Notes under the pieces: model-generated
What the model saw: only the letters and a program-made list of their open reading frames with translations
What the model was told of the DNA's origin: nothing
Database searches by the model: none
In this document: positions 1 to 8,030 of the stretch, in pieces
How the letters are laid out: every line of letters starts with the position of its first letter
Position numbering within the stretch: the first letter of the stretch is position 1
Translations under genes and position numbers: made by a program
Source: Saccharibacillus alkalitolerans
Lineage (GTDB): Bacteria; Bacillota; Bacilli; Paenibacillales; Paenibacillaceae
Length of the DNA: 64,000 bases
Assembly: GCF_011090185.1 (NCBI RefSeq)
Contig: NZ_JAAFGS010000010.1
Coordinates: 99,651-163,650, forward strand
Direction: 5' to 3'

Positions 1-2
1 GC

Positions 3-305
3 GTTGCCGGCATTTCCACGACGGTTCTGACCAATAACTTGGCGAGCGCGATCGAAGACTTCGTCGTCTTTTTTCGCAAAAAATTCGCAAGAAAACGGGA
101 ATCCGGCACAATCAGCGGCGAAACCCGGCTCCGCTGTGCGTCGGTCGCCATTTACTGCTTCGGCGCTTTGGTCGCCGGCGTCGCGGAAATCCACCGTCCT
201 TTCAGCGCGATCTGGATGCCGATCTTCGCCATGGTCGTCATTTTGATCGTTGCTTTGAACCTGTTCCGCGGGCTTGACGAGAACGGAAATCCGTATACGG
301 AATAA
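3..305 (+). CDS. DUF1275 (YoaK-like) membrane protein, 3' end only
   Basis: The reading frame is open from the window edge to TAA at 303-305, so the gene starts outside the window. The first visible residues (VAGISTTVLTNN) resemble the motif of DUF1275/YoaK membrane proteins that leads into a later helix. Two hydrophobic segments follow, around the SVAIYCFGALVAGV and WMPIFAMVVILIVAL stretches, and the charged tail matches the end of this family. An internal TTG at 39 could be mistaken for a start but has no convincing ribosome site. Function of the family is unknown; identification rests on about 100 residues and is moderate. Confidence 0.6.
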   Translation, partial: VAGISTTVLTNNLASAIEDFVVFFRKKFARKRESGTISGETRLRCASVAIYCFGALVAGVAEIHRPFSAIWMPIFAMVVILIVALNLFRGLDENGNPYTE

Positions 306-316
306 TAAGAACGATC

Positions 317-346
317 AAAAGCCGAGTTCGCATGAACTCGGCTTTT
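317..346 (+). terminator. Intrinsic terminator after the DUF1275 gene
   Basis: A 13-base perfect inverted repeat (AAAAGCCGAGTTC / GAACTCGGCTTTT) with a 4-base loop sits 12 bases after the stop codon. It has A and T runs on both sides, so it could also serve the minus-strand SLH gene that ends at 404. Confidence 0.85.
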
Positions 347-403
347 CTTATCGGGAACCACGATAAGGCTTATCGCCCATCGTTTTTGGGGAAACGTGTT
401 TCT

Positions 404-1648
404 TTAAAACCATAAGTGCAGTATTCGATTGCTGCTGTATCCATAGTTACTGAACGCAGGCGTTGCCAGATCGATGATGATCGTGTCTCTTTTTTGATAT
501 CTGCCTTTTGGGATGATGTAGGCAGAAAGGTCGGAATCCTTTTTATGATAAATCCAAGTGAGTGCGTTTAATTCATTTTTATAATAAAATGCGTCACGAT
601 CCGGGCTTTCGAAGCCAGACACCGAAAGATGTGGAGGGCTGGTAGTCGAATAAGCCTTGGGATTTTTGTTGTAAACGGTATGCGTTTTGAAATACAAAAT
701 GTAACTATCCTTCTGATCCTTGACCATAAAATCTTTGGGGTCTTGATTATGCCTATTGTTGGACCATTTCAATTCCTCGATAGGCGGAAGCAGCTTTAAG
801 TTCGGATCATTCGGATCGGCAAGGTCGATTGCGATCAAGGCATCCAGCTTTCCCTGATACAGTCCGTCTTTCGAATTGATCGTCATTCTGTCTTCGTACC
901 AATAGTCCGCCGATTCGTTTCTGCCGTTACTTCCGAGCCTCTCCTCCGGCTTGTAAAAGATCTCCGGCATCACCGTGAATATATTCGTTCCGTGCCAGTA
1001 CACTTCGGCGCTGCTGACCGCGTACTTGTCGACCGGCAGCTTTTCTCCGGCGTTCGCCGCGAGAATACGCTCGATGACGACGACAGCTTGCGCTCTCGTC
1101 GTGGCTCCGTCCGGTGCAATCTCGCCTTTTCCTACGCCGGTCAGCAATCCGTTTTTGGTCGCGGTGTACATCGATTTGTGTTTGGGCATATACATCCACG
1201 GATGTTCTTTTTCATTCTCTTTTTGGCCGATCGCTCGGTTTGCGATCCGCGCCATTTCTTCGCGAGTCAGGATTTCGTTCCAACTGCTGTCGGTATTCGC
1301 GAAGTCCTCGGCCTTATACAAGCCTTGCTCGCCGGCCGCGATCACATAAGGTTCATACCATTTTCCCGACTCCGTATGTACTTGCAGATTCAGCGCCGAC
1401 ACGACCATTTTGACGAACTCTGCCCGCGTGACGTTCACATCCGGCTTGAAGGTGCCGTTCGTATAACCCGCAACGTATCCTCTGGCTACCCCTTTGTCGA
1501 TTTCGCCGGCTGCCCAATGATTGGGTTGAATATCCCGGAATGAATTCGAAGAATTCCCTTCCGCTTTTGCTCCTGCTCCCCCGATCACGCCGGTCGTCAA
1601 TACTGCCGCCAGAGCGATTCCTGCCCACTTGGCGATCTTTTTCCCCAT
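404..1648 (-). CDS. SLH-domain surface protein
   Basis: A 414-residue secreted protein. It opens with a Sec signal peptide (MGKKIAKWAGIALAAVL, cleavage near GAKAEG) followed by three S-layer homology repeats: residues ~36-85 (FRDIQPNHWAA...FKPDVNVTRAEFVKMV), ~95-145 (TREEMARIANRAI) and ~155-205 (TTRAQAVVVIERIL). These repeats anchor proteins to pyruvylated secondary wall polymer. The C-terminal ~200 residues, rich in Tyr, Asp and Lys, match nothing I recognise and probably carry the function. The ATG at 1648 is chosen because GGAGGAG sits 8 bases upstream; the GTG at 1657 would abut that site. It is a single gene. Confidence 0.85.
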   Translation of the reverse strand: MGKKIAKWAGIALAAVLTTGVIGGAGAKAEGNSSNSFRDIQPNHWAAGEIDKGVARGYVAGYTNGTFKPDVNVTRAEFVKMVVSALNLQVHTESGKWYEPYVIAAGEQGLYKAEDFANTDSSWNEILTREEMARIANRAIGQKENEKEHPWMYMPKHKSMYTATKNGLLTGVGKGEIAPDGATTRAQAVVVIERILAANAGEKLPVDKYAVSSAEVYWHGTNIFTVMPEIFYKPEERLGSNGRNESADYWYEDRMTINSKDGLYQGKLDALIAIDLADPNDPNLKLLPPIEELKWSNNRHNQDPKDFMVKDQKDSYILYFKTHTVYNKNPKAYSTTSPPHLSVSGFESPDRDAFYYKNELNALTWIYHKKDSDLSAYIIPKGRYQKRDTIIIDLATPAFSNYGYSSNRILHLWF

Positions 1649-1811
1649 ACGTTCCACTCCTCCGATTCTTCATCATTCGAAATTCCGCAGCCTATCCCGA
1701 TTAGACGCATCTGAATCTGCCGTCCGAACCGAAGCAAGCTGCCGTCCCCAATTTTTGATTATACCTTCTTTGCAGACAAAAAGTAGGATTTGTTTGTAAA
1801 GTCGCGCAGTA

Positions 1812-1860
1812 AAAAACCGGAAACCAAGGTCCGTCGATCGGACCTTGGTTTCCGGTTTTT
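1812..1860 (-). terminator. Long-stem terminator after the siderophore-binding gene
   Basis: A perfect inverted repeat of about 20 bases (AAAACCGGAAACCAAGGTCC and its complement) with an 8-base loop, flanked by A and T runs. It lies about 90 bases downstream of the minus-strand gene ending at 1950. The rest of 1649-1949 holds nothing else I can support. Confidence 0.85.
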
Positions 1861-1949
1861 GGATGCTTTCGCGTATTCGCCGCGCGCCTTTCGATTGCGC
1901 CCGTCCGCCGAATTTAGACGGTTCGGTTTTTCCCCCGAACCTGAATCTT

Positions 1950-2921
1950 TTATTTCGAATCGCCCAGGAATCCCTTTTCGAAAATGCCGAGCAGGTTTTC
2001 GAGCGTCGTCGGATCGCTGTAGGAAGACGCTCTCGATTCGAATTCGATCACATGCCCTTCCTTCACGGCCGGAATCTGCTTCCAGACTTCCGAACCCATG
2101 ATCTCGTTGGAAGCGTCCAGCTTGCGGCTGACCGCGATAAAATCGCCCATGTATTCCGGCAGCACTTCGAGCGAGAGCGAATAGTATCCTTCCGACGTCA
2201 CGGCTTCCTTGACTTTGTCCGGCATTTTCAAGCCCATGGCTTGATACAGGATTTCCGTTCCGCGCGCCCAACTGTCGCCCATGACGTACGCGCTTTTGCC
2301 GTCGACTTCCATAACGGATACCGTCACGTCGTCGCCGTACTCGGCTTTGATCCTGCCGCCGATCTCGGACGCTCTTTTCGTGAAATCGTCGACCCACGCC
2401 TGGGCTTCGGCTTCCTTGCCCAGCAGCTTGCCGACCGCGACCTGCTGATCCAAATAATTCAGCTTGCCCCAGGTGTAGACGACCGTCGGCGCGATTTTGT
2501 TCAACTGATCGAGATTCTTCGTCGTCGATCCGGCAATGATCAGGTCCGGCGCCAAAGCGGCTACGCTTTCCGGATCTTCTTCCGTTACGACCGTCACGCC
2601 CTTGAGCTTCTCCGTAAACAGCGGATTGTTGCCCGTCCATTGATCGACGCCGACCGGCGTCACGCCCAGCGACAGCACGTTCGGCGCGTTCGTCAGCGCC
2701 ACGATCCGGGTCGGATTGGCGGGAACTTGGACCGGCCCGCTCTCCGATTCGTAAGTCACGGTGCCCGAAGCCGCTTCTTCCGCGCCGCCGGCAGCCGCCT
2801 CGGTCCCCGTTTCCGGCGAAGCCGTTTTCGCGTCGCTGCCCGCCGCTCCTCCGCAGGCGCTCAGCACGAGCATGAACAGCAGCAGACAGGCTGCGGCCAA
2901 ATACGATTTCTTTTTCATCAT
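1950..2921 (-). CDS. Iron-siderophore ABC transporter substrate-binding lipoprotein
   Basis: A 323-residue FecB/FhuD-class periplasmic-binding-type lipoprotein that captures ferric siderophore at the outer face of the membrane. Residues 1-24 are a lipoprotein signal with lipobox LSAC; a low-complexity Ala/Gly/Glu linker follows. The binding domain begins at ~55 with PANPTRIVALTNAPNVLSLGV and includes the family's helical-backbone segment LAPDLIIAGS. The start at 2921 (ATGATG) follows GGGGGGATATTGAA; the frame stays open far upstream over the next gene but that extension is not a real protein. A promoter and a perfect Fur box lie just upstream, so it is expected to be iron-repressed. No permease or ATPase adjoins it; two FecCD permeases with a similar Fur box are at 28992-31078. 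Confidence 0.9.
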   Translation of the reverse strand: MMKKKSYLAAACLLLFMLVLSACGGAAGSDAKTASPETGTEAAAGGAEEAASGTVTYESESGPVQVPANPTRIVALTNAPNVLSLGVTPVGVDQWTGNNPLFTEKLKGVTVVTEEDPESVAALAPDLIIAGSTTKNLDQLNKIAPTVVYTWGKLNYLDQQVAVGKLLGKEAEAQAWVDDFTKRASEIGGRIKAEYGDDVTVSVMEVDGKSAYVMGDSWARGTEILYQAMGLKMPDKVKEAVTSEGYYSLSLEVLPEYMGDFIAVSRKLDASNEIMGSEVWKQIPAVKEGHVIEFESRASSYSDPTTLENLLGIFEKGFLGDSK

Positions 2922-2964
2922 TTCAATATCCCCCCGCGATTTCGGCCTTTTATGTATTCGCCGT

Positions 2965-2979
2965 TGATAATCATTATCA
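2965..2979. promoter_or_regulatory. Fur box (7-1-7)
   Basis: TGATAATCATTATCA is an exact match to the Bacillus 7-1-7 Fur operator. It lies just downstream of the predicted -10, about where transcription of the siderophore-binding gene would start, which fits iron-dependent repression. Confidence 0.9.
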
Positions 2980-2990
2980 TATCCACCTGA

Positions 2991-3019
2991 AGTGTAGCCT
3001 GCCGGAGCGTCAATGTCAA
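2991..3019 (-). promoter_or_regulatory. Sigma-A promoter of the siderophore-binding gene
   Basis: On the minus strand: -35 TTGACA (3014-3019, exact consensus), 17-base spacer, -10 TACACT (2991-2996). The Fur box at 2965-2979 covers the expected start site. Confidence 0.7.
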
Positions 3020-3046
3020 CTTGAGAGCAAAAAAAAAGAAGCCGCC

Positions 3047-4255
3047 TCATCCAGGCAGCTCCCCTTCGAACGTCGTGCCGAGCGAAGCCGCGAACCGGCG
3101 CAGCGCCCGCTCCACGCTGCCTCGCACGGCCGGGTCGGCACCTTCGCCGTCCTCCCACCACCAATGTTTGAGGACCAGCGGCTCCGATCCGCGCTGCTTC
3201 TCCGGCTCGAACCGGGCGACGAAGCGCCCGTCGGCCGCGACGGGCAGCACGTAGTAGCCGTATTTGCGCTCCGAGGCCGGCTTGTAGACTTCCCAGCGGT
3301 AGTCGAACCCATACAGTTCCAGGATCAGCCTGCGATCCCAGAGCAGATTGTCCAGCGGCGCCAGCACGCAGGCGCGCATCGGACGCGCCGCCGCACGCTT
3401 CTCTCCTTCCGCGGCGAGCGGCCCCGCCGCCAGCGATGCCTCGAGCAGCGCGGCGTCCGCCGCGCGAAGATACAGCGGATGTCCGAGACCTTCGACATCC
3501 GCGATCAGGATCTCGCCGCGCGAGAGCAGCGCGCCGAAGGCGGCCGTGCGCTGCGCGGCCTTCATGCCCGTCATGAGCAGCGCGTCGCTCGGACGGTTCC
3601 AGAGCAGCCCTACGCTGCCGATCCGCCGCAGCAGAACCCATTCGTTATACGCCGCGTCGCCGACGAACGGGTCCGGCAGGCCGTATAACTTTTCGGGCAC
3701 GATCCGTTCGGCCAGGTCGTAATATTTGCGGCCCGAGGCTTTGCGATGAAGCGCCAGCCGCCCGGCAAAATAAGAACCTTCGAGCGCGGCCCGGGCCAGC
3801 CGCGTCGGCCCCCATGCCCAGTCGATCTTCTCGTCGTATTCCAGATCGGCGGAGCAGAGCGGTCCCCTCTCCGCGATCTCTTCCAGCACGGCCGTCGCGG
3901 CGGCGGGGTTTTTGTTGAACCAGGCCTGATGCTTCTGCCGGTGACGCTCGAAATTCGGCCAATCTTCCATCGGGAAGATCGCCATGTTTTTGTCCCAATA
4001 ATCGACCAGGCTCCGTTCCTCGTACAGCATCTCCCACAGCATGCGGCGATCGAAATCCGCGATGCGCGACTGCAGCACGAGCTCCGGATTGGTCCCGACC
4101 ACATTAAGCGGATCGAACTGGATGCAGCCGACCTTTCGGATATACGCCAGAATGCCCGCTTTGCCCGACGAGTCGAATTCGTGCGACAAACCGTGATAAT
4201 CGAACAGAAATCGCCTCGCCTGCTCCCGGGTCAACGAATATCGCCGCTGTGTCAT
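3047..4255 (-). CDS. YcaQ/AlkX-type winged-helix DNA glycosylase
   Basis: A 402-residue protein of the YcaQ (HTH_42, formerly DUF1006) family of winged-helix DNA glycosylases, which in characterised members remove alkylated bases or unhook interstrand crosslinks. Visible support: the N-terminal LTREQARRFLF block, the QFD triplet at residues 46-48 (the QxD catalytic motif of the YcaQ/AlkX branch, as opposed to QxQ in AlkZ), the DYWDKNMAIFP region, and the C-terminal LAPLDNLLWDRRLILELYGF block typical of the family. ATG at 4255 follows AAAGGGGAG; a longer frame to 4303 has no ribosome site. Single gene; substrate cannot be told from sequence. Confidence 0.8.
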   Translation of the reverse strand: MTQRRYSLTREQARRFLFDYHGLSHEFDSSGKAGILAYIRKVGCIQFDPLNVVGTNPELVLQSRIADFDRRMLWEMLYEERSLVDYWDKNMAIFPMEDWPNFERHRQKHQAWFNKNPAAATAVLEEIAERGPLCSADLEYDEKIDWAWGPTRLARAALEGSYFAGRLALHRKASGRKYYDLAERIVPEKLYGLPDPFVGDAAYNEWVLLRRIGSVGLLWNRPSDALLMTGMKAAQRTAAFGALLSRGEILIADVEGLGHPLYLRAADAALLEASLAAGPLAAEGEKRAAARPMRACVLAPLDNLLWDRRLILELYGFDYRWEVYKPASERKYGYYVLPVAADGRFVARFEPEKQRGSEPLVLKHWWWEDGEGADPAVRGSVERALRRFAASLGTTFEGELPG

Positions 4256-4386
4256 GTTCCGCTCCCCTTTCTCGCGTTCCCTGCCTCCCCGGCAGTTCCG
4301 CATTCATCGTACAAGGTCAACCCGGACAGCAGCCTGTCCGGTTCGGCTCCCCGGCGTCCGCTTATCTTTGCCGGCAGGCTCTTCGC

Positions 4387-5178
4387 TCAGCCTTTGAACA
4401 TCAGCCGGACGGCCGCGATCAGCAGGCAGACCGACAGGACGCGCACGACGGCGATCGCCGGGATTTTCGAGGCGATTCTCGCGCCGATCTGCCCGCCGGC
4501 CAGCGCGCCCAGCGCCAGCCAGATGAATTTATCCCACATCACGTGACCGAGCAGAGCGTGCGAGAGCGTACCGACGAACGCCGACACCAAAATGGAAAAC
4601 ATCGAAGTAGCGGTCGCGATATGGGGCGGAAAAGCCAGGAACAAAATCATCGTCGGCACCATAACCGAACCTCCGCCGATGCCGAACAGGCTCGATAAGA
4701 AGCCGACGAAAAAAGCGACGCCTGCCGCAAAGGTCATATTGAACGAGTACTCGTGCCGAATGCCGGAAGCGTCCAGCAGGCTGCGGCTTGCGTTGGGCTT
4801 CAGAAATCCGGAACGGCTTTCGGTCGGCTTAAAATTAATCGAGATCGCCATCAGTACGAGGAAGATCCCCAGCGAGACGAAAAACACCCGATTTCCCACG
4901 ATCCCGGTCGTCCAGGCGCCCAGAATCGACCCCGGAATCATCGCGACGGCAAAAGACAACCCGCTGCGATAGTCGATTCTTTTTTGCCGGGCGTAAGCGA
5001 TCGTGCTCGAGATGGCGCTGACGAACAGCACCGCCATCGACGTGCCCGAGATGTCCGATACGGGAATGACGTACAGCAGCGCCAGCACCGGCACGATGAT
5101 GAACCCTCCGCCGAGTCCCGCCGCCGCGCCGCAGACCGAAGCGAGCATGCCGACGGAGATAAGCAGAATGATTTCCAT
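4387..5178 (-). CDS. TauE/SafE family sulfite/anion exporter
   Basis: A 263-residue polytopic membrane protein. The glycine-rich repeat characteristic of TauE/SafE permeases occurs twice, GAAAGLGGGFIIVPVL near residue 15 and FGIGGGSVMVPTMILF near residue 155, with about eight hydrophobic segments overall. The family exports sulfite, sulfoacetate or related organosulfur anions; the substrate here is not known. The start at 5178 is the first Met that leads straight into the membrane segment; an AAAGGA site lies about 12 bases upstream, slightly far. A frame extension to 5241 would add a hydrophilic stretch and is not favoured. No functional link to the neighbours is evident. Confidence 0.85.
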   Translation of the reverse strand: MEIILLISVGMLASVCGAAAGLGGGFIIVPVLALLYVIPVSDISGTSMAVLFVSAISSTIAYARQKRIDYRSGLSFAVAMIPGSILGAWTTGIVGNRVFFVSLGIFLVLMAISINFKPTESRSGFLKPNASRSLLDASGIRHEYSFNMTFAAGVAFFVGFLSSLFGIGGGSVMVPTMILFLAFPPHIATATSMFSILVSAFVGTLSHALLGHVMWDKFIWLALGALAGGQIGARIASKIPAIAVVRVLSVCLLIAAVRLMFKG

Positions 5179-5341
5179 GGATTGAACGATTCCTTTCTTT
5201 TGCCCGTAGTCGAAAAGTATACAGCCGCGTTCCTTATGCATGCTGCCCGCTAAAACTGCTTCTAGTTTAGCCCGCCCGATCGGCGCGGGGCAAGCTCTCC
5301 GAACCAGGCTCCCCTTCCCAACCGCTTAGAAGGCCGCAGCA

Positions 5342-5371
5342 AAAAGAACCCCTCGAATTCGAAGGGTCCTT
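5342..5371 (-). terminator. Terminator after mhqD
   Basis: Imperfect hairpin (GGACCCTTCGAATTCGAGGGG on the minus strand in outline) followed by a run of five T on that strand, 14 bases after the mhqD stop. Confidence 0.65.
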
Positions 5372-5384
5372 CAAGGCGGACGAA

Positions 5385-5996
5385 TCAGTCCGCAAAATGT
5401 TCGGCGAACCAGCGCCGAGCCGCTTCCGCTTCCGTCCGCGTCAGCTGATGGCCGAAGTGCTCCCAGTTCGCCTTGACGTCGGCTCCCGCTCCTTCCAGCA
5501 GAGCGATCAGCTCTTCCGTGTTGGCGGCCGGCACCATACCGTCGTTGCGTCCCGCGCCGACGAATACCCGTACGCCGTCCATGTTCGGCAGATCGAGGCC
5601 GCGCATCGGCACCATCGGATGGTGCAGTATCGCGCCCTTGAACGCGCCTTCGAAGTGGAACATCAGGCTGGCCGCGATATTGGCGCCGTTGGAATAGCCG
5701 AGCGCGACGAGATTGGAAGCATCAAAGCCCCGCTGTTCCGCCGCTTCCTGCAGGAAGTCGCGAATTTCATGAGTGCGGAAGACCAGATCCTCCTCGTCGA
5801 ATACGCCCTCCGCCAGCCGGCGGAAAAAGCGCGCCATGCCGTTTTCCGACACGTTTCCTTTGATGGACAGAATCGAAGCTCCCGGAGCGACCATTTCCGC
5901 CAGCGGAATCAGATCGTTTTCCGTTCCTCCCGTTCCGTGAAATACGACTACCGTAGGCAGCCCCTCGTTTGCGCCTTTTCGGAAAATATGCTTCAT
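5385..5996 (-). CDS. mhqD: MhqD-like alpha/beta hydrolase
   Basis: A 203-residue cytosolic carboxylesterase-type hydrolase. The oxyanion segment VVFHGTGG is at ~17-24, the nucleophile elbow GYSNGAN at ~100-106, an acid in VGAGRNDGMVP at ~150 and the catalytic His in FGHQLT at ~187. Length and motifs match B. subtilis MhqD, a member of the MhqR regulon induced by hydroquinones and catechols. It lies 86 bases downstream of mhqO on the same strand, and the MhqR-like regulator is next upstream, so the three form the thiol-reactive quinone detoxification set. The start follows GGGAGGAG. Its exact substrate is unproven even in B. subtilis. Confidence 0.85.
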   Translation of the reverse strand: MKHIFRKGANEGLPTVVVFHGTGGTENDLIPLAEMVAPGASILSIKGNVSENGMARFFRRLAEGVFDEEDLVFRTHEIRDFLQEAAEQRGFDASNLVALGYSNGANIAASLMFHFEGAFKGAILHHPMVPMRGLDLPNMDGVRVFVGAGRNDGMVPAANTEELIALLEGAGADVKANWEHFGHQLTRTEAEAARRWFAEHFAD

Positions 5997-6082
5997 GTTT
6001 TCGTCTCCTCCCGAATCGTTTTCGTTCCGGCCATGTTCGGCGGCAGCAGGGAACCGCGCTCCCCGCTGCCCGCGTTTTGCTC

Positions 6083-7036
6083 TTATTGCCCGGCGTTTGC
6101 CTCACGCTCACGGACCTCGATCGGCAGCAGTCCGTCTTCGATCTGCCGCCGCTTGTCCTCGTACCAGGCCGGCAGCATCAAGCCTTCGCCCAGTTCGTCC
6201 GGCGTCTCGTCCACGGCGAATCCCGGCGGATCGGTCGCGATTTCGAACAGAATGCCGCCTTCTTCCCGGAAGTAGACCGCATGGAAATATTGACGGTCGA
6301 TGACGGGCGTCGGTTGGAACCCGCCTTCGCTCACGGCGCCGCGCCACTTGTCGTGCTCGTCGAAATCGGCCGCGCGCCACGCGATATGGTGCACCGTGCC
6401 CGCGCCGCCCGCTCCCCGCGGAACGGCCGACATCGGCAGGTCGATCAGATTGCCCAGCTCGCCGGTCGCCCGGAAGCGGACAAAGCCGGCATACTCGCCG
6501 ATTTTTTCCATGCCCAGCACCGTTTCCAGCACCTGCGCGGTACGTTCCGGGTTCACGCTGTACAGCACAGCGCCGCCGAAGCCCTTGATAGCTTGATTCG
6601 CAGGCACGCCGCCGAACGACCAGCCCGATTCCGGGCCCTCCTCGCGTTCCACCAGTTCGAGCTGCAGCCCTTCGTTATCTTTAAACTGCAGGTAGTGTTC
6701 GCCGAACCGCTCCGCTTCCGTGACCGAAATGCCGTAGCCGCGCAGCCGCTTTTTCCAAAAAGCCGACGCGCCGACCGGAATGACGTAAGTCGTGAATCCG
6801 ACCTGCCCGCCGCCGATCCGTCCCCGGCGCGCTCCGGAAAACGGGAAAAACGTAATAATGGTGCCAGGCGCGCCTTCTTCGTTGCCGAAGTACAGGTGAT
6901 ACACGTCGGGAGCGTCGAAGTTGATCGTTTTTTTTACCAGGCGAAGCCCCAGCACTCCCGCGTAAAAATCGACGTTGGCCTGCGGGTCGCCCGCGAAAGC
7001 CGTAATATGGTGAATCCCTGCCGTTTGCAAAGCCAT
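6083..7036 (-). CDS. mhqO: MhqO-like ring-cleaving dioxygenase (VOC superfamily)
   Basis: A 317-residue protein made of two vicinal-oxygen-chelate modules. It starts with GIHHITAFAGDPQANVDFY, whose His is the first expected metal ligand, and the second module carries GTVHHIAWRAADF (~residue 212) and FHAVYFREEGGILFEIATDPPGF (~255-280), with the Glu of LFEIATD as a further ligand. Family members in the MhqR regulon act on hydroquinone or catechol-type compounds. ATG at 7036 follows AAAAGGAG. A sigma-A promoter with an overlapping palindrome lies directly upstream and would be the MhqR target. Cotranscription with mhqD is likely. Confidence 0.87.
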   Translation of the reverse strand: MALQTAGIHHITAFAGDPQANVDFYAGVLGLRLVKKTINFDAPDVYHLYFGNEEGAPGTIITFFPFSGARRGRIGGGQVGFTTYVIPVGASAFWKKRLRGYGISVTEAERFGEHYLQFKDNEGLQLELVEREEGPESGWSFGGVPANQAIKGFGGAVLYSVNPERTAQVLETVLGMEKIGEYAGFVRFRATGELGNLIDLPMSAVPRGAGGAGTVHHIAWRAADFDEHDKWRGAVSEGGFQPTPVIDRQYFHAVYFREEGGILFEIATDPPGFAVDETPDELGEGLMLPAWYEDKRRQIEDGLLPIEVREREANAGQ

Positions 7037-7062
7037 GATGATCGCTCCTTTTCGCCATGAAT

Positions 7063-7091
7063 ATTATATGATTCATATTTGAATTTCTTAA
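7063..7091 (-). promoter_or_regulatory. mhqO promoter with palindromic operator
   Basis: Minus strand: -35 TTAAGA (7086-7091), 17-base spacer, -10 TATAAT (7063-7068, exact consensus). A perfect 6-1-6 palindrome ATATGATTCATAT (7066-7078) covers the -10, placing it where a MarR-type repressor such as the neighbouring MhqR would block transcription. The repressor assignment is inference; this differs from the published MhqR consensus. Confidence 0.6.
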
Positions 7092-7142
7092 ATCCAAAGT
7101 ATAAGACGTGCGGAAATTTGACCCCGTGCCGGGGACGAAACG

Positions 7143-7637
7143 CTATCCGCGTTCCGCTCCTTTGCCCAGCTTCTTCAACAGCGCCGCCGCCGTTTCCGTC
7201 TCTTCGGCGCTCAGGCCGCCCATGATCCGCCTCACTTCCGCGGCATGTTCAGGGAAGATCCGGTCGAACAGCTCTCGTCCGTTCTCCGTAATCTCCGCGT
7301 AAATGACGCGCCGGTCGCTCGGACTCGGCACGCGCCGCAGCAGCTCCCTCTTCTCCAGCTTGTCGATGTTGTAGGTGACGCTGCCGCTGGTGATCAGAAT
7401 TTTCTCGCCGATCTGCTGCAGCGGAAAGCGTCCCTTGTTGTACAGCACTTCAAGGATCGTGAATTCGGACGGCGACAAACCGTGCTTTTTCATATCCTTG
7501 ACCGCGCGGTCCATCACGTTCTTATAGGCTTTCGAGAGAATCACGAACAGCTTCAGCGCCTCGTCCTGTCCGGCGTCCGCCGTCTCCGCAGCCGGAGCTT
7601 GGGCACTCCTTCGCTGTTCTTCTTCGTGTTCCGCCAT
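7143..7637 (-). CDS. mhqR: MarR-family repressor, MhqR-like
   Basis: A 164-residue MarR-type winged-helix regulator. After a charged N-terminal extension of about 25 residues (poly-Glu/Arg), the core LKLFVILSKAYKNVMDRA, GLSPSEFTILEVLYNKG, PLQQIGEKILITSGSVTYNIDKLE and the wing PSPSDRRVIYAEIT closely resemble B. subtilis MhqR, which represses mhqNOP, mhqED and azoR2 and is released by quinones. Its position directly upstream of mhqO-mhqD supports the same role. It starts at an ATG with AAGGAGGTGAATT. The N-terminal extension is longer than in MhqR, which is about 145 residues. Confidence 0.85.
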   Translation of the reverse strand: MAEHEEEQRRSAQAPAAETADAGQDEALKLFVILSKAYKNVMDRAVKDMKKHGLSPSEFTILEVLYNKGRFPLQQIGEKILITSGSVTYNIDKLEKRELLRRVPSPSDRRVIYAEITENGRELFDRIFPEHAAEVRRIMGGLSAEETETAAALLKKLGKGAERG

Positions 7638-7708
7638 TTGAATTCACCTCCTTAAGTACGCAGCCGTATCCGGATTCCTTTAACGATTGACAATATATTT
7701 TAATTTAA

Positions 7709-7726
7709 ATCTCTTTGATTAAAGAT
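7709..7726. promoter_or_regulatory. Candidate MarR-type operator upstream of mhqR
   Basis: ATCTCTTTGATTAAAGAT is an imperfect palindrome in the AT-rich region ahead of mhqR, sharing the ATCTC...AGAT arms of the B. subtilis MhqR consensus but with a longer centre. It may allow autoregulation; weak evidence. Confidence 0.35.
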
Positions 7727-7782
7727 AATTGTTTTTCTTCTTCCTGTCAACCTTTTCTTCTCCCCGACCCGAAAAAAGAAAA

Positions 7783-7802
7783 AAAGCCCCTAAAGGGACT
7801 TT
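7783..7802 (-). terminator. Terminator after the 32-residue peptide gene
   Basis: Hairpin AAAGTCCC / GGGGCTTT on the minus strand followed by seven T, about 16 bases after the peptide stop codon. Confidence 0.75.
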
Positions 7803-7817
7803 GTCGGTCTGGAGGAC

Positions 7818-7916
7818 TCAGCGTTTTTTGCGCATGCCCTGTACCAGATTGATCACTTGCTTGGCCGTCGTAATGACCGTCACGATCGTGCCCACCGTAC
7901 GCAGCAGCTTCTTCAT
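7818..7916 (-). CDS. 32-residue amphipathic cationic peptide, unknown
   Basis: A short gene preceded by a strong ribosome site (GAGGAGGTCAATC before ATG at 7916) and closed by a proper terminator. The product begins MKKLLRTVGTIVTVITT and ends in a basic RKKR tail: a hydrophobic, Thr/Val-rich centre with positive charges at both ends. That pattern occurs in membrane-active peptides, type I toxins and small membrane-associated proteins, but I recognise no family. It lies between mhqR and the ABC/FtsX transporter on the same strand, and could be the last gene of the transporter transcript (115-base gap). It was too short for routine gene calling. Confidence 0.6.
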   Translation of the reverse strand: MKKLLRTVGTIVTVITTAKQVINLVQGMRKKR

Positions 7917-8030
7917 GATGATTGACCTCCTCAGGGGAAAATGGAGCCGACCTGCGCCGGCTTGCTCTACAGCCTTTTCCCCAAAGAACCGGAAGACGAA
8001 ACAGCCCGAGGACGCATTCTTCGTCCGAAG

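Noticed and set aside
1950..3641. 563-residue open frame joining a long Arg/Ala-rich stretch to the siderophore-binding protein
   Set aside because: The extra 240 residues are antisense-phase sequence over the YcaQ-like gene; the lipoprotein signal and ribosome site fix the real start at 2921.
4322..4341. Hairpin CCGGACAGCAGCCTGTCCGG after the TauE/SafE gene as a terminator
   Set aside because: No T run follows on either strand, and the position is also the start region of the neighbouring gene; left out as unsupported.
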